Of a stretch of DNA of 64,000 nucleotides, positions 17,610-26,416 are shown in pieces (position 1 is the stretch's first letter; each line of letters begins with the position of its first letter). The DNA lies in NCBI RefSeq assembly GCF_029868385.1, contig NZ_JARWNX010000037.1, positions 62,001-126,000 on the forward strand, given 5' to 3'. The notes under the pieces were generated by a model that was not told the DNA's origin, made no database searches, and was given only the letters and a program-made list of their open reading frames with translations. This stretch comes from Nocardia cyriacigeorgica (lineage in GTDB: Bacteria; Actinomycetota; Actinomycetes; Mycobacteriales; Mycobacteriaceae). Made by a program: the position numbers and the translations under genes.

Positions 17610-17623
17610 TTACTCATCGGTAA
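17610..17623. promoter_or_regulatory. TTAC-N6-GTAA dyad at the crotonase start
   Basis: TTACTCATCGGTAA, extended to C...G on both sides, lies just upstream of the chosen start at 17599. It has the same TTAC-N6-GTAA form as sites before fadE5 and the Fe-S reductase. Confidence 0.5.
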
Positions 17624-17788
17624 GATTGGCGGCGGCGGTGTGAACCGCGCGACGGGTGGGCGGTCCGCTGAGTGGAAGTGCTGCCCGAAGTCGGGTCGCG
17701 CGGCGCCGGGCTCACCTAGTGTCGATGCCGGTGGTCGTCACCGGACCCGATCGCGACGGCCACGTGCTGCTCATCGAGAGGACATCCC

Positions 17789-18553
17789 ATGACCGATCTG
17801 GTGCTGATCGAACGGCGTGACGCGATCACCGTGCTGACCGTGAACCGCCCCGAGGCCCGCAATGCCATCGACCTGGCGACCGCGCAGGCGATCGAAGCGG
17901 CCGTCGACGCGTTCGAAGCCGATGTGGCAGCCAGGGTGCTCGTACTCACCGGTGCGGGCGGCACATTCAGCGCCGGCATGGATCTGGTCGCCGCCTCGCG
18001 CGGCGAGATGCCGATGACCCCGCATCGCGGCCCACTGGGGATCGCGGCGAAACCTCCGGCGAAGCCGATGATCGCGGCCGTCGAGGGATTCGCGCTGGCG
18101 GGCGGATTCGAGTTGGCGCTCTCGGGTGATCTGATCGTCGCCGCCCGCGACGCCCAGTTCGGAATTCCCGAGGTCAAGCGCGGTCTGGTGGCCGCGGGCG
18201 GCGGTGTGCTCCGGCTGACCCAGCGCCTGCCGCGCAGTACCGCCGCCGAACTGGCGCTCACCGGCGGCCGGATCAGCGCCGAACGGCTCTATCAACTCGG
18301 CCTGGTCAACCGGGTCACCGAACCCGGCGGCGCACTCGATACCGCCCTCGAACTCGCCGCCGAGATCGCGGCCGCGGCACCGCTGGCGGTCGCCGCGAGC
18401 AAACGCATCATCGACGAATCGCCCGACTGGAGCGCCGCCGAAGCCTTCGCCAAACAGGGTGAGGTCGCACTGCCAGCGCTGTTCTCCAAGGACGCCGCCG
18501 AGGGCGCGCTGGCCTTCGCACAGAAACGCGAGCCGCAGTGGCAGGGGCGCTGA
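17789..18553 (+). CDS. Enoyl-CoA hydratase family protein (crotonase)
   Basis: A 254-residue crotonase with VLTVNRPEARNAI, the oxyanion-hole segments GAGGTFSAGMDL and AVEGFALAGGFELALSGDLIVA, and the loop FGIPEVKRGLVAAGGG, which contains a Glu typical of active hydratases. AGAGGACATCCC before the ATG gives a clear start. It is about 190 nt from the divergent crotonase at 16838-17599, probably sharing a control region. It hydrates trans-2-enoyl-CoA in beta-oxidation or a related acyl-CoA pathway. Confidence 0.9.
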   Translation: MTDLVLIERRDAITVLTVNRPEARNAIDLATAQAIEAAVDAFEADVAARVLVLTGAGGTFSAGMDLVAASRGEMPMTPHRGPLGIAAKPPAKPMIAAVEGFALAGGFELALSGDLIVAARDAQFGIPEVKRGLVAAGGGVLRLTQRLPRSTAAELALTGGRISAERLYQLGLVNRVTEPGGALDTALELAAEIAAAAPLAVAASKRIIDESPDWSAAEAFAKQGEVALPALFSKDAAEGALAFAQKREPQWQGR

Positions 18554-18571
18554 CCCACTAACCTCGGGACC

Positions 18572-18602
18572 GGCCGTCGCCTCGCAGGGGGAGGCGGCGG
18601 CC
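18572..18602 (+). terminator. Hairpin after the crotonase gene
   Basis: GGCCGTCGCCTC pairs with GAGGCGGCGGCC through one G-U pair over 12 bp with a 7-nt loop, 18 nt after the stop codon. There is no T-tract. Confidence 0.4.
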
Positions 18603-18748
18603 GCTACTCGTCGGGCTGGGCCGCCGTTGGGCCGGTCGTCGGCATCGGTCGGGCTGTGGTTGTCGGGCAGGCCGTGATCGTGGGCGTATGAGAGGCGGTC
18701 GGGAGCACCGGATCTGCCACCTGCGTGCCGTGGTCGACAAAACCCCGA

Positions 18749-19555
18749 CTACCGGAGCTGATCCAGCAGCACCTGGGCGCAACTCACGGGGTCGTCGTAG
18801 AACGGCGTGTGGCCGCTGCCGGACAAAGTGACGTGCTGTGCGCCGGGGAGGACGGCTCTGGCGCGGCGGGCCTGGGTGGCGTAGGTCAGCAGGATGTCGC
18901 GGTTGCCCCAGGCGATGGTGACCGGGATGTCGGTCAAGGCGGTGGGGTCGGGGAGGCGGAAGTCGGTGAAGGAGGCGAGGGCGTCGTCGAAGCCGGGAGC
19001 GTCGATGGCGCCGAGTGCGGTGGCGATGGCGATATCGGTGTCCAGCGCCCATGGCTTGCCGACCACCAGGCTCAGGAAAGCGGTGCGGCCCGCGGTGGTG
19101 TCGAGCACCTTCGGCAGGGTCGAGCGCAGCAGTCCGCCGATGGCCTTCGACTTGCCCAGCGACTGCTGACACCAGATCCGGCCCGCGGTATCCCAGAAGC
19201 CGATCGGCGAGTACGCGGTGACCGAGCGGGCGAGCCCACGTGCGCCGAGTTCGAGTGAGATCCCGCCGCCCATCGAATTGCCCGCGAGATGGGGGCGTTC
19301 GATGCCCTCGGCGGCAAGGAAATCGGCGAGCGCATCGGCGAGCGTGGCGACGGTGGTGCGCGGTAGCGGCTCCGATTCGCCGAAACCGGGCAGATCCACC
19401 GCGATGACCTCGAAAGATTCGGCGAGCGTCGGGACGATCGGCTCCCAGACCTGCCTGCGGCTGCCGACCCCGTGCACGAGGACCAAGGGTTCGCCCGCGC
19501 CGTATCGGTCATGGCGCAGTGCGGTCGACGATCGGTCGTTGCCCGGCGTCGTCAT
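18749..19555 (-). CDS. Alpha/beta-fold hydrolase
   Basis: A 268-residue hydrolase. LVLVHGVGSRRQVWEP holds the HG oxyanion motif, LAGNSMGGGISLELG is the nucleophile elbow with the serine in GNSMG, and the late AQHVTLSGSGHTPFYDDP supplies the histidine; WGNRDILL carries the probable acid Asp. The ATG at 19555 has GGAG upstream. Substrate unknown; typical of small-ester or epoxide-type hydrolases in this group. It converges on the crotonase at 17789. Confidence 0.87.
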   Translation of the reverse strand: MTTPGNDRSSTALRHDRYGAGEPLVLVHGVGSRRQVWEPIVPTLAESFEVIAVDLPGFGESEPLPRTTVATLADALADFLAAEGIERPHLAGNSMGGGISLELGARGLARSVTAYSPIGFWDTAGRIWCQQSLGKSKAIGGLLRSTLPKVLDTTAGRTAFLSLVVGKPWALDTDIAIATALGAIDAPGFDDALASFTDFRLPDPTALTDIPVTIAWGNRDILLTYATQARRARAVLPGAQHVTLSGSGHTPFYDDPVSCAQVLLDQLR

Positions 19556-19680
19556 GGTCGAACTCCGATCGTGTCGTCGTGCCTGTTCACGCGGGTACTC
19601 GGCAGGCATCGCCGCGGCGTCGGGTGCTGCCGGTGGCCCTCGCAGTGCGAAAGCGCAGGTGCTCAGGCCGATCACATTAA

Positions 19681-19839
19681 CAGCAGGCGACTGCTGTCAG
19701 TTGCGGATCAGGGCTGGCGCTGCATGCGGGCAATATCGGCCGGATCTATCGCGGCTGGCTGGCCGAACGAGTGGACGAGGCCGATCCGGAGACTATGGAT
19801 CGCCTCGACACCGCCTTGCGCGCCGCCATGGATCTCTGA
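19681..19839 (+). pseudogene. C-terminal remnant of a possible regulator
   Basis: Directly after a TAA a frame of 52 codons runs to a stop, ending GRIYRGWLAERVDEADPETM DRLDTALRAAMDL. The acidic amphipathic helix is like the last helix of MarR or TetR regulators. There is no start codon or ribosome site, and the 460-nt gap on either side holds no other gene. I regard it as the scar of a lost gene, with low certainty. Confidence 0.28.
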
Positions 19840-20019
19840 GATCCGCCGCGCGACGGTCGGTGGCCGAACGCTGTGCGATGCACGGAATCCGGCCTTCGGG
19901 TTGCGGACCTCACCCCGCTGCGACTACACACGGTGCGTGGATTCGGCCGCGTCGGCGGTGCGGGCCATCGAACCGGCGCCCGCCGCCGATTCGGCAATAC
20001 CACCTGAGAGAGGAATTCG

Positions 20020-20352
20020 GTGCGGATCAAGCTCATTGCCACGGCGCTCATCGCCCTGCCGCTGCTGACGGCGTGCGGCGGCAGCGATGCCGAGGCCGCC
20101 TCCGTCACGGAGGCAGATCTGTCCAAGTCCATGCAGGACAAGGGCATGCAGGACAAGGCGCTCGCCGATTGCGTGGCGAAGGTCTTTGTCGCCGAGGGCA
20201 TCTCCCAGGACGGGCTGCGCACGCTGCTCAGCGGCGAACACGATCCGCAGTCCCCGGACGCGGAGAACTTCGGGATGAGCCAGGAAGACGCCGACAAGAC
20301 CCGCGCGGCGCAGGCGAAGATCGTCACCGAATGCACGAATCTGCCGAGCTGA
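20020..20352 (+). CDS. Small secreted lipoprotein
   Basis: A 110-residue precursor with a typical lipobox: LIATALIALPLLTAC, the cysteine being residue 19, so it should be lipid-anchored to the membrane. The mature part is polar and acidic, with two further cysteines (ALADCVAKVF and IVTECTNLP) that could form a disulfide. GTG at 20020 follows GAGAGGAATTC. Uncharacterised; similar small DUF-type lipoproteins are common in Nocardia. It is followed by a hairpin and then the sulfur island on the same strand. Confidence 0.8.
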   Translation: MRIKLIATALIALPLLTACGGSDAEAASVTEADLSKSMQDKGMQDKALADCVAKVFVAEGISQDGLRTLLSGEHDPQSPDAENFGMSQEDADKTRAAQAKIVTECTNLPS

Positions 20353-20364
20353 CCGGCTGATCGG

Positions 20365-20399
20365 GGCGGATCAGATCGCGATGACGATCTCGATCCGCC
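20365..20399 (+). terminator. Hairpin after the lipoprotein gene
   Basis: GGCGGATC-A-GATCG pairs with CGATC-TC-GATCCGCC around a 6-nt loop. The T-tract is missing. It separates the lipoprotein gene from the sulfur genes. Confidence 0.4.
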
Positions 20400-20501
20400 A
20401 CGTGGTGACCATAGTCCTCGGCACCGGCAACGCTCGCACGCGTTTCGATCGCGCTGCGTATAACCGGTGCTCAGGGCGGCGGGCTCGGCGATCGTTGGCG
20501 G

Positions 20502-21722
20502 ATGACATCCACCGCCGCGACTTCTATTTCCGATGCTGAGCTGGACGCTACCTTCGGGCCTGTATTCGACCGGATCGCCGCGGGCGCGGTCGAGCGGGAG
20601 ATCGACCGCAGACTGCCGCACGAGGAGATCGGCTGGTTGAAGGCGGCCGGTTTCGGCGCGCTGCGGGCCCCGGTCGAGGCCGGTGGTTTCGGCGTGACGG
20701 TCCGGCAGCTGTTCCGGCTGCTCATCGACCTGGCCGCCGCCGAATCCAATCTGCCGCAGGCGCTGCGGGTGCATTTCTCGTTCGTCGAGGATCAGTTGCT
20801 CGCCGAACCCGGTCCGACCCGTGACGCCTGGTTGCGTGCAGTCGGTGCGGGCACGCTGGTCGGCAATGCCATCACCGAACCCGGTGTGGGTGCGGTGGAC
20901 CACTACCGCACCGCGCTGACCCGTGACGGCGACCGCTGGCTGCTCAACGGCGTGAAGTACTACAGCACCGGTTCGCTCTACGCCGATCACATCCTGGTGG
21001 CCGCCGATCGTGACGGTGAGCGGGTCGGCGTGCTCGTCGACGCCGAGGCCGAAGGGGTGCGCCAGCACGACGATTGGGACGGTTTCGGGCAGCGGTTGAC
21101 CGCGAGCGGCACCACGGAGTTCACCGATGTCGTGGTGACCGATGAACGCATCCTCGGGCCGGGCTACGGGGTGGCAGGTCCCACCTACTCGACCTCCTAT
21201 CTGCAACTCGTCCAGCTGGCGGTGCTCGCGGGTATCGCGCAGCGAGCTGAGCTCGACGCCCGCGCCTGGGTCACCGAACGCACCCGCACCTACACCCATG
21301 CCGCCGCCGATCTGCCGCGTGAGGATCCACTGGTACAGCAGGTGATCGGTAAGCTCTCGGCGGCCGCGTTCGGGGCGCGGGCGAGTGTGCTCGCGGTGGC
21401 GGATGTGCTCGACGACGTGCTGGCGGCGGGTGCCACCGATGAAAAGGCATTGGCGGCAGCGGAATTGGCGGCCGCGCAGGCGCAGCTCGGCATCATCGAC
21501 ACGGTGCTCACCGCGACCACCCAACTGTTCGAGGTGGGTGGCGCGTCGGTGGTGTCGGAGCGGCTGCGACTGGATCGGCACTGGCGCAATGCCCGCACCA
21601 TCTCGGTGCACAATCCCGCGATCTTCAAGGCCCGCGCGATCGGTGATCATCTGCTCAACGGCACCGACCTGCCGTTCGCGTGGAGTGCTGGCGCCCGCAG
21701 CGGCGGGGCGGTGGCGCGATGA
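20502..21722 (+). CDS. SfnB/DszC-type acyl-CoA dehydrogenase-like flavin monooxygenase
   Basis: A 406-residue enzyme of the acyl-CoA dehydrogenase fold. The N-terminal helices (GAVEREIDRRLPHEEIGWLK), GNAITEPGVGAVDHYRT, NGVKYYSTGSLYADHILVAA, DDWDGFGQRLTASGTTEF and the C-terminal FEVGGASVVSERLRLDRHWRNARTISVHNP are the signature of the DszC/SfnB/Ssu-linked group that oxygenates sulfur compounds with reduced flavin, not true acyl-CoA dehydrogenases (the YEGT glutamate is absent). It overlaps the next gene by ATGA, indicating translational coupling with the DszA-type monooxygenase. Likely converts a thioether, sulfoxide or sulfone; the substrate is unknown. Confidence 0.85.
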   Translation: MTSTAATSISDAELDATFGPVFDRIAAGAVEREIDRRLPHEEIGWLKAAGFGALRAPVEAGGFGVTVRQLFRLLIDLAAAESNLPQALRVHFSFVEDQLLAEPGPTRDAWLRAVGAGTLVGNAITEPGVGAVDHYRTALTRDGDRWLLNGVKYYSTGSLYADHILVAADRDGERVGVLVDAEAEGVRQHDDWDGFGQRLTASGTTEFTDVVVTDERILGPGYGVAGPTYSTSYLQLVQLAVLAGIAQRAELDARAWVTERTRTYTHAAADLPREDPLVQQVIGKLSAAAFGARASVLAVADVLDDVLAAGATDEKALAAAELAAAQAQLGIIDTVLTATTQLFEVGGASVVSERLRLDRHWRNARTISVHNPAIFKARAIGDHLLNGTDLPFAWSAGARSGGAVAR

Positions 21723-23158
21723 GCAGACGGATCAGGTTCAACGCTTTCGATATGAATTGCGTCGCCCATCAGTCCCCCGGGCTGTGGCGGCATCCCGAGG
21801 ATCAATCGCACCGCTACAAGGATCTGTCCTACTGGATCGAGCTGGCGAAACTGTTGGAGCGTGGACGTTTCGACGGCATCTTCATCGCCGATGTGCTCGG
21901 CACCTACGACGTCTACGGCGGTGACGACACCGCCGCCCTGCGCCAGGGCGCGCAGATCCCGGTGGCCGATCCGCTCCTGCTGGTGTCGGCGATGGCCGCG
22001 GCCACCGAACATCTCGGTTTCGGTATCACCACGGGCACCGGTTTCGAGCATCCATATCCCTTCGCGCGCCGGTTGTCCACCCTCGACCACCTCACCCGAG
22101 GCAGGCTCGGTTGGAATGTGGTCACCGGCTATCTGCCCTCGGCCGCAAGGAATTTCGGCGCGACCGATCAGCTCGACCACGATGAGCGCTACAACCAGGC
22201 CGACGAATACCTCGAGGTGCTGTACAAGCTGTGGGAGGGCTCCTGGGAAGACGATGCGGTGGTCCGCGATCGTGAGCGCGGCATCTACGTCGACCCGGCC
22301 AAGGTGCACCACATCGGTCACCGGGGCGAGCATTACACGGTTCCCGGTGTGCATCTGTCGGAGCCGTCACCGCAGCGCACACCTGTCATCTATCAAGCGG
22401 GCGCCTCACCGCGGGGAGTGCGGTTCGCGGCGGAGAACGCCGAAGCGATCTTCATCGCTGGTCCGTCGAAAAAGGTGCTCGCGCAGACGGTATCGCGTAT
22501 CCGAGATGCTCTCGAAGCCGCTGGTCGGGATCGATACGCGGCGCGCGTGTACGCCTTGGCCACCATCATCACCGATGCGACCGACGCTGCCGCACAGCGC
22601 AAGCACGAGGAGTACCTGTCCTACGCGAGCGTCGAAGGCGGGCTGGTGTTCATGTCGGGCTGGATGGGGATCGACCTGTCCGGCTACGACCTGGACGACC
22701 CGATCGGCGAAGTCCAGAGCAATGCCATCCAATCCGCCGTTGCCGCATTCCAGGAATTCGATGACGACGGCCGCGAATGGACCGTCCGCGATATCGGCCG
22801 ATGGGCCGGAATCGGGGGTATGGGGCCGGTCTTCGTTGGTTCCGGAGAAACCGTCGCCGACCGTCTACAGGAATGGGTCGTCGATACCGACCTGGACGGA
22901 TTCAACCTCGCTTACGCGATTACTCCCGGAACATTCGAAGATATTGTGCAGCACGTGGTTCCGGTGCTGACCGAACGTGGCGTCTACGCGACCGAGTATC
23001 AGCAGGGAACCTTGCGCAACGCCCTCTTCGGCGCGGGCGACCGCCTCCCCGACGAGCACCGTGGGGCCAGGTACCGCCTCGGCGGTTCGGGGTCGACCGC
23101 GCTGCCGGACGAGGTTGTTCGGCGGGTCGCCGACTTCTCCGGCGTGCAGGCGGGATAG
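21719..23158 (+). CDS. LLM-class FMN-dependent monooxygenase (NtaA/SnaA/DszA type)
   Basis: A 479-residue TIM-barrel monooxygenase. IRFNAFDMNCVAHQSPGLWR and LERGRFDGIFIADVLGTYDV open the barrel, GFGITTGTGFEHPYPFARRL and LTRGRLGWNVVTGYLPSAARN are the FMN-binding strands, and HDERYNQADEYLEVLYKLW is the signature of the NtaA/SnaA/DszA group. Such enzymes use FMNH2 made by a separate reductase; two are encoded 5 kb downstream. The ATG at 21719 overlaps the previous stop codon. A role as sulfone or related organosulfur monooxygenase is inferred from the neighbours, but chelator- or other-substrate members exist in the family. Confidence 0.88.
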   Translation: MSRRIRFNAFDMNCVAHQSPGLWRHPEDQSHRYKDLSYWIELAKLLERGRFDGIFIADVLGTYDVYGGDDTAALRQGAQIPVADPLLLVSAMAAATEHLGFGITTGTGFEHPYPFARRLSTLDHLTRGRLGWNVVTGYLPSAARNFGATDQLDHDERYNQADEYLEVLYKLWEGSWEDDAVVRDRERGIYVDPAKVHHIGHRGEHYTVPGVHLSEPSPQRTPVIYQAGASPRGVRFAAENAEAIFIAGPSKKVLAQTVSRIRDALEAAGRDRYAARVYALATIITDATDAAAQRKHEEYLSYASVEGGLVFMSGWMGIDLSGYDLDDPIGEVQSNAIQSAVAAFQEFDDDGREWTVRDIGRWAGIGGMGPVFVGSGETVADRLQEWVVDTDLDGFNLAYAITPGTFEDIVQHVVPVLTERGVYATEYQQGTLRNALFGAGDRLPDEHRGARYRLGGSGSTALPDEVVRRVADFSGVQAG

Positions 23159-23208
23159 TCGGGCTGCCGGTGCCGATGGCGACTCGGCGTCTGTCCGGCG
23201 AGACACGC

Positions 23209-23691
23209 TCAGAGGGTCGCGAGGAAGATCCCGGCGATGGCCTCCAGCCCGAGGCGGTCGATGGTGTCGAACCGTTCGGGCCGGGGGCTGTCGAGATCGA
23301 GGACCCCGATCAGCTCCGCGCCGCGGACCAGCGGGACGACGATCTCCGAGCGGGTGTCGGCATCGCAGGCGATATGGCCGGGGAAGGCGTGGACGTCGGG
23401 GACGAGCTGGGTTTCACCCGTGGAAGCCGCTGTCCCGCAGACGCCCTTGCCGAGCGCGATTCGGACACAGGCGGGTCTGCCCTGGAATGATCCGACGACC
23501 AATTCGTGTCCGTCGAAGAAGTAGAAACCGGCCCAGTTGAGGTCGGACAGGGTGTGGAACAGCAGTGCCGACAGGTTCGCGGCATTGGCGATCCGATCGG
23601 ATTCGCCCGCGACCAGCGCCTTCGCCTGTTCGGCGAGCTGGCGGTACTGCTCGGTGCGGTCTCCGCTCAGTTCGGTGACGGTGAACGACAT
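23209..23691 (-). CDS. msrC: Free methionine-(R)-sulfoxide reductase (GAF domain)
   Basis: A 160-residue GAF-domain protein with the full signature of the enzyme that reduces free L-methionine-(R)-sulfoxide: three cysteines at 75, 85 and 109 in RPACVRIALGKGVCGTAA and FPGHIACDADTRSEIVVPL. Cys109 is the expected catalytic residue and Cys85 the resolving partner, by analogy with E. coli YebR and yeast fRMsr. It needs thioredoxin. The gene is on the minus strand inside the organosulfur island and starts 97 nt from the divergent StyA-like gene, so it may share a control region and repair methionine sulfoxide produced by oxidation. Confidence 0.92.
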   Translation of the reverse strand: MSFTVTELSGDRTEQYRQLAEQAKALVAGESDRIANAANLSALLFHTLSDLNWAGFYFFDGHELVVGSFQGRPACVRIALGKGVCGTAASTGETQLVPDVHAFPGHIACDADTRSEIVVPLVRGAELIGVLDLDSPRPERFDTIDRLGLEAIAGIFLATL

Positions 23692-23787
23692 GCCGCCATG
23701 ATATTCGCCCGCGTCATACCGTCTCCCTATTGATTCTGCGTGATCGCAATACTGCCGGGTTGCTCTCGGCAGCAGCAGGATTCACTC

Positions 23788-25173
23788 ATGACAACGCAGA
23801 ATTCCGTTCCCCGTTCCACCCGTTCGGCCGCGGTGATCGGCGCCGGCCAAACCGGCGTCACTGCGGCATTGGGCCTGCTCGACGCGGGCTTCGACGTCAC
23901 TATCTACAGCGACCGCGATCAGCGCGCGCTACGCGACGACGTGCCTGCCACCGGTACCGCACTCGAGTTCGGCGAGACCCAGCAGGCCGAGGCCGCACTC
24001 GGCCTGGACAGCTACACCGGGCGTGCGCCACGGCACACCGGCCTCAGCGCGCGCATCGTCGGCCCCGAGCGGGCCGAACTCATCGCCTTCGACGGACAGT
24101 TCGACGGCTATGTCGGCGTCGCCGTCGACACCAGGCTCAAGGCCGATGAGCGGCTCACCACCTTCCGGGAGCGTGGCGGCGCGTTCCTCGTCGAGCAGGT
24201 CACGCCCGAAAGCCTCGACAGCATCGCCGCAGCCAACGACCTCACCCTCGTCGCGACCGGTAAGGGCGGACTGTCGGAGCTGTTCGCCGTCGACGCCGTG
24301 CGCAGTGTCTACGACAAGCCGCAGCGGTCGCTGCTCACCGTCACCGTCACCGGGCTCGGCCACGACCAGGGCGTCTTCGCGCATCGTGGCTCGGGCGGCG
24401 GCGCGCACAGCGGTTTCTCCATCATCGCCGAGCAGGGTGAGGGCTGGTGGGGCCCGTACCTGCACAAGGACGCCGGGCCGAGCTGGGCGTTCCTCGGTTG
24501 GGCGCGTCCGGGCAGCGAATGGGAAACGCGTTTCGCGGCAGCCGATTCCGCCGACTCCGCGCTCGCCATCGTCAAGGACCTGTACCGGGATTTCGCCGAC
24601 TGGGATCTGCCGGAGGTGCTCGCCACCGAGGTTATTGCCGAGGACCCGCATTCCTGGTTGAAGGGCGCGGTGCGTCCGGTGGTCCGGGCCGGTGTCGGAC
24701 ATACCGCCAACGGACATGTGGTGGCCGCGCTCGGTGATACCGCGGTGGCCTACGACCCGATCGCCGGGCAGGGCGCGCAGAGCGGGTTGATCCAGGCGCA
24801 GCGGTTGGTCGCCGCGGCCACCGTGCACGACGGTCCGTTCGACGCGGCGTGGTTGCAGGCGCAGTACGACACCTTCCTCGCCGCACGCAGCGATGCCGCG
24901 AACAAGGTGACCAGGCTGTTCCTCGGCGATCCCGCCCTCGGCGAGGTGGCGGATCCGTTCTTCGCCGCCGCGGCGGTGGATCCGCGCTTCGCCTCGGCGC
25001 TGGTCGGGCTGCTGCATCGGCCGCAGCCGTTCCTCGGTATCGATTCCGCGGCCGACGCCGCCGCCTACATCACCCAGGTCACCGGGGTAGACGCCGGTGA
25101 GCTGCTCGGGCGTTTCGCACCGGCGGGCCGGTTCGAGCGGTCGACGTTCGCGCCAGCGCTCGCGGTGAGCTGA
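23788..25173 (+). CDS. StyA-like FAD-dependent monooxygenase
   Basis: A 461-residue flavoprotein of the styrene-monooxygenase oxygenase group. AAVIGAGQTGVTAALGLLDA is the N-terminal FAD site, followed by VTIYSDRDQRALRDDV, GHVVAALGDTAVAYDPIAGQ (the FAD pyrophosphate DP motif) and the substrate domain GGAHSGFSIIAEQGEGWWGP. StyA enzymes epoxidise alkenes and also oxidise sulfides to sulfoxides using FADH2 from a StyB-type reductase; the flavin reductase at 28435-28932 is a candidate partner. The ATG at 23788 has AGGA upstream. Sulfide oxidation fits the surrounding genes, but the substrate is inferred. Confidence 0.83.
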   Translation: MTTQNSVPRSTRSAAVIGAGQTGVTAALGLLDAGFDVTIYSDRDQRALRDDVPATGTALEFGETQQAEAALGLDSYTGRAPRHTGLSARIVGPERAELIAFDGQFDGYVGVAVDTRLKADERLTTFRERGGAFLVEQVTPESLDSIAAANDLTLVATGKGGLSELFAVDAVRSVYDKPQRSLLTVTVTGLGHDQGVFAHRGSGGGAHSGFSIIAEQGEGWWGPYLHKDAGPSWAFLGWARPGSEWETRFAAADSADSALAIVKDLYRDFADWDLPEVLATEVIAEDPHSWLKGAVRPVVRAGVGHTANGHVVAALGDTAVAYDPIAGQGAQSGLIQAQRLVAAATVHDGPFDAAWLQAQYDTFLAARSDAANKVTRLFLGDPALGEVADPFFAAAAVDPRFASALVGLLHRPQPFLGIDSAADAAAYITQVTGVDAGELLGRFAPAGRFERSTFAPALAVS

Positions 25174-25219
25174 GCGCGATCCGATCGGACAGATTCAAAC
25201 CCTCGTCTCGTCGTAGGCG

Positions 25220-25263
25220 CGGTGCTGGAGTGGATGGTGCGCCGGGCGTCCACTCCAGCACCG
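25220..25263 (+). promoter_or_regulatory. Strong hairpin upstream of sfnG
   Basis: CGGTGCTGGAGTGGA (25220-25234) pairs perfectly over 15 bp with TCCACTCCAGCACCG (25249-25263) around a 14-nt loop. It starts 46 nt past the StyA-like stop and ends 37 nt before the sfnG start, leaving the ribosome site free. It may terminate the upstream transcript (no T-tract) or control sfnG. Confidence 0.5.
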
Positions 25264-25300
25264 GTCCCGGCGACCCGACGCACTCGACCCTGGAGCAGCT

Positions 25301-26416
25301 ATGACCACCGAGAAGATCGCCGACCAGATCCGGTTCGCCTACTGGGTGCCCAATGTGAGCGGCGGCCTGGTGACCAGCGATATCGAACAGCGCACCGGCT
25401 GGGATTTCGACTACAACAAGAAACTCGCGCAGACCGCCGAGAACAACGGTTTCGATTACGCGTTGTCGCAGGTGCGCTACACCGCTTCCTATGGCGCCGA
25501 ATTCCAGCACGAGTCGACCTCGTTCAGCTTGGCCCTGCTCGGCGCCACTGAACGGCTCAAGGTGATCGCGGCAGTGCATCCAGGGCTCTGGCATCCCGCG
25601 GTGCTGGCGAAGTTCGGGGCGACCGCCGACCACTTGTCCAATGGGCGGTTCGCCATCAATGTCGTCTCGGGATGGTTCGCCGGTGAGTTCACCGCGCTCG
25701 GTGAGCCGTGGCTCGAACACGATGAAAGGTACCGGCGCAGCGGCGAATTCCTCGAGGTCATCCGCAAGATCTGGACCGAGGACAATGTCGACTACGGCGG
25801 TGACTTCTACCGCATCCGTGATTTCACCCTGAAGCCGAAACCGCTCAACACTCCAGAACGTCCGAATCCCGAACTGTTCCAAGGCGGTAACTCCACCGCC
25901 GCGCGCCGCAATGGCGGTCGCTACGCCGACTGGTACTTCTCCAACGGTAAGGATTTCGACGGCGTCACCGAACAACTCGACGATCTGCGCGCGGTCGCCA
26001 GACAGCACGAGCGTGAAGTGAAGTTCGGGCTCAACGGATTCATCATCGCCCGCGATACCGAGAAGGAAGCCCGCGATACCCTGCGCGAAATCATCGATAA
26101 GGCGAATAAGCCAGCGGTCGAGGGATTCCGGGACGCCGTCCAGCAGGCGGGGCCATCCACCCGCGACGGCAAGGGCATGTGGGCCGACTCCACCTTCGAT
26201 GATCTCGTGCAATACAACGACGGGTTCCGCACCAAGCTGATCGGTACACCGGAGCAGGTGGCAGAACGGATCGTCGCCTACCGTGATCTCGGCGTGGACC
26301 TGATCCTCGGTGGATTCCTGCACTTCCAGGAGGAGATCGAATACTTCGGGGCGAAGGTGCTGCCATTGGTGCGGGAGCTGGAGGCGGCCCGGCAGCCCGT
26401 CGCCGCCGGGCAATGA
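25301..26416 (+). CDS. sfnG: SfnG-type FMNH2-dependent sulfone monooxygenase
   Basis: A 371-residue LLM-class monooxygenase that, from memory, matches Pseudomonas SfnG throughout: FAYWVPNVSGGLVTSDIEQR, YGAEFQHES, TADHLSNGRFAINVVSGWF, EHDERYRRSGEFLEVIRKIW, TLKPKPL, FEDLVQYNDGF-type segment and GFLHFQEEIEYFG. SfnG uses FMNH2 to convert dimethyl sulfone to methanesulfinate. No SsuD-like enzyme for the next step is visible here, so the product may be used by the other monooxygenases or by genes elsewhere. CTGGAGCAGCT precedes the ATG. Ends in an ATGA overlap with the SfnB gene. Confidence 0.93.
   Translation: MTTEKIADQIRFAYWVPNVSGGLVTSDIEQRTGWDFDYNKKLAQTAENNGFDYALSQVRYTASYGAEFQHESTSFSLALLGATERLKVIAAVHPGLWHPAVLAKFGATADHLSNGRFAINVVSGWFAGEFTALGEPWLEHDERYRRSGEFLEVIRKIWTEDNVDYGGDFYRIRDFTLKPKPLNTPERPNPELFQGGNSTAARRNGGRYADWYFSNGKDFDGVTEQLDDLRAVARQHEREVKFGLNGFIIARDTEKEARDTLREIIDKANKPAVEGFRDAVQQAGPSTRDGKGMWADSTFDDLVQYNDGFRTKLIGTPEQVAERIVAYRDLGVDLILGGFLHFQEEIEYFGAKVLPLVRELEAARQPVAAGQ

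Noticed and set aside
23753..23773. Small hairpin CTGCCG / CGGCAG before the StyA-like gene, considered as a riboswitch
   Set aside because: A 6-bp stem alone does not match any SAM or sulfur riboswitch that I know.
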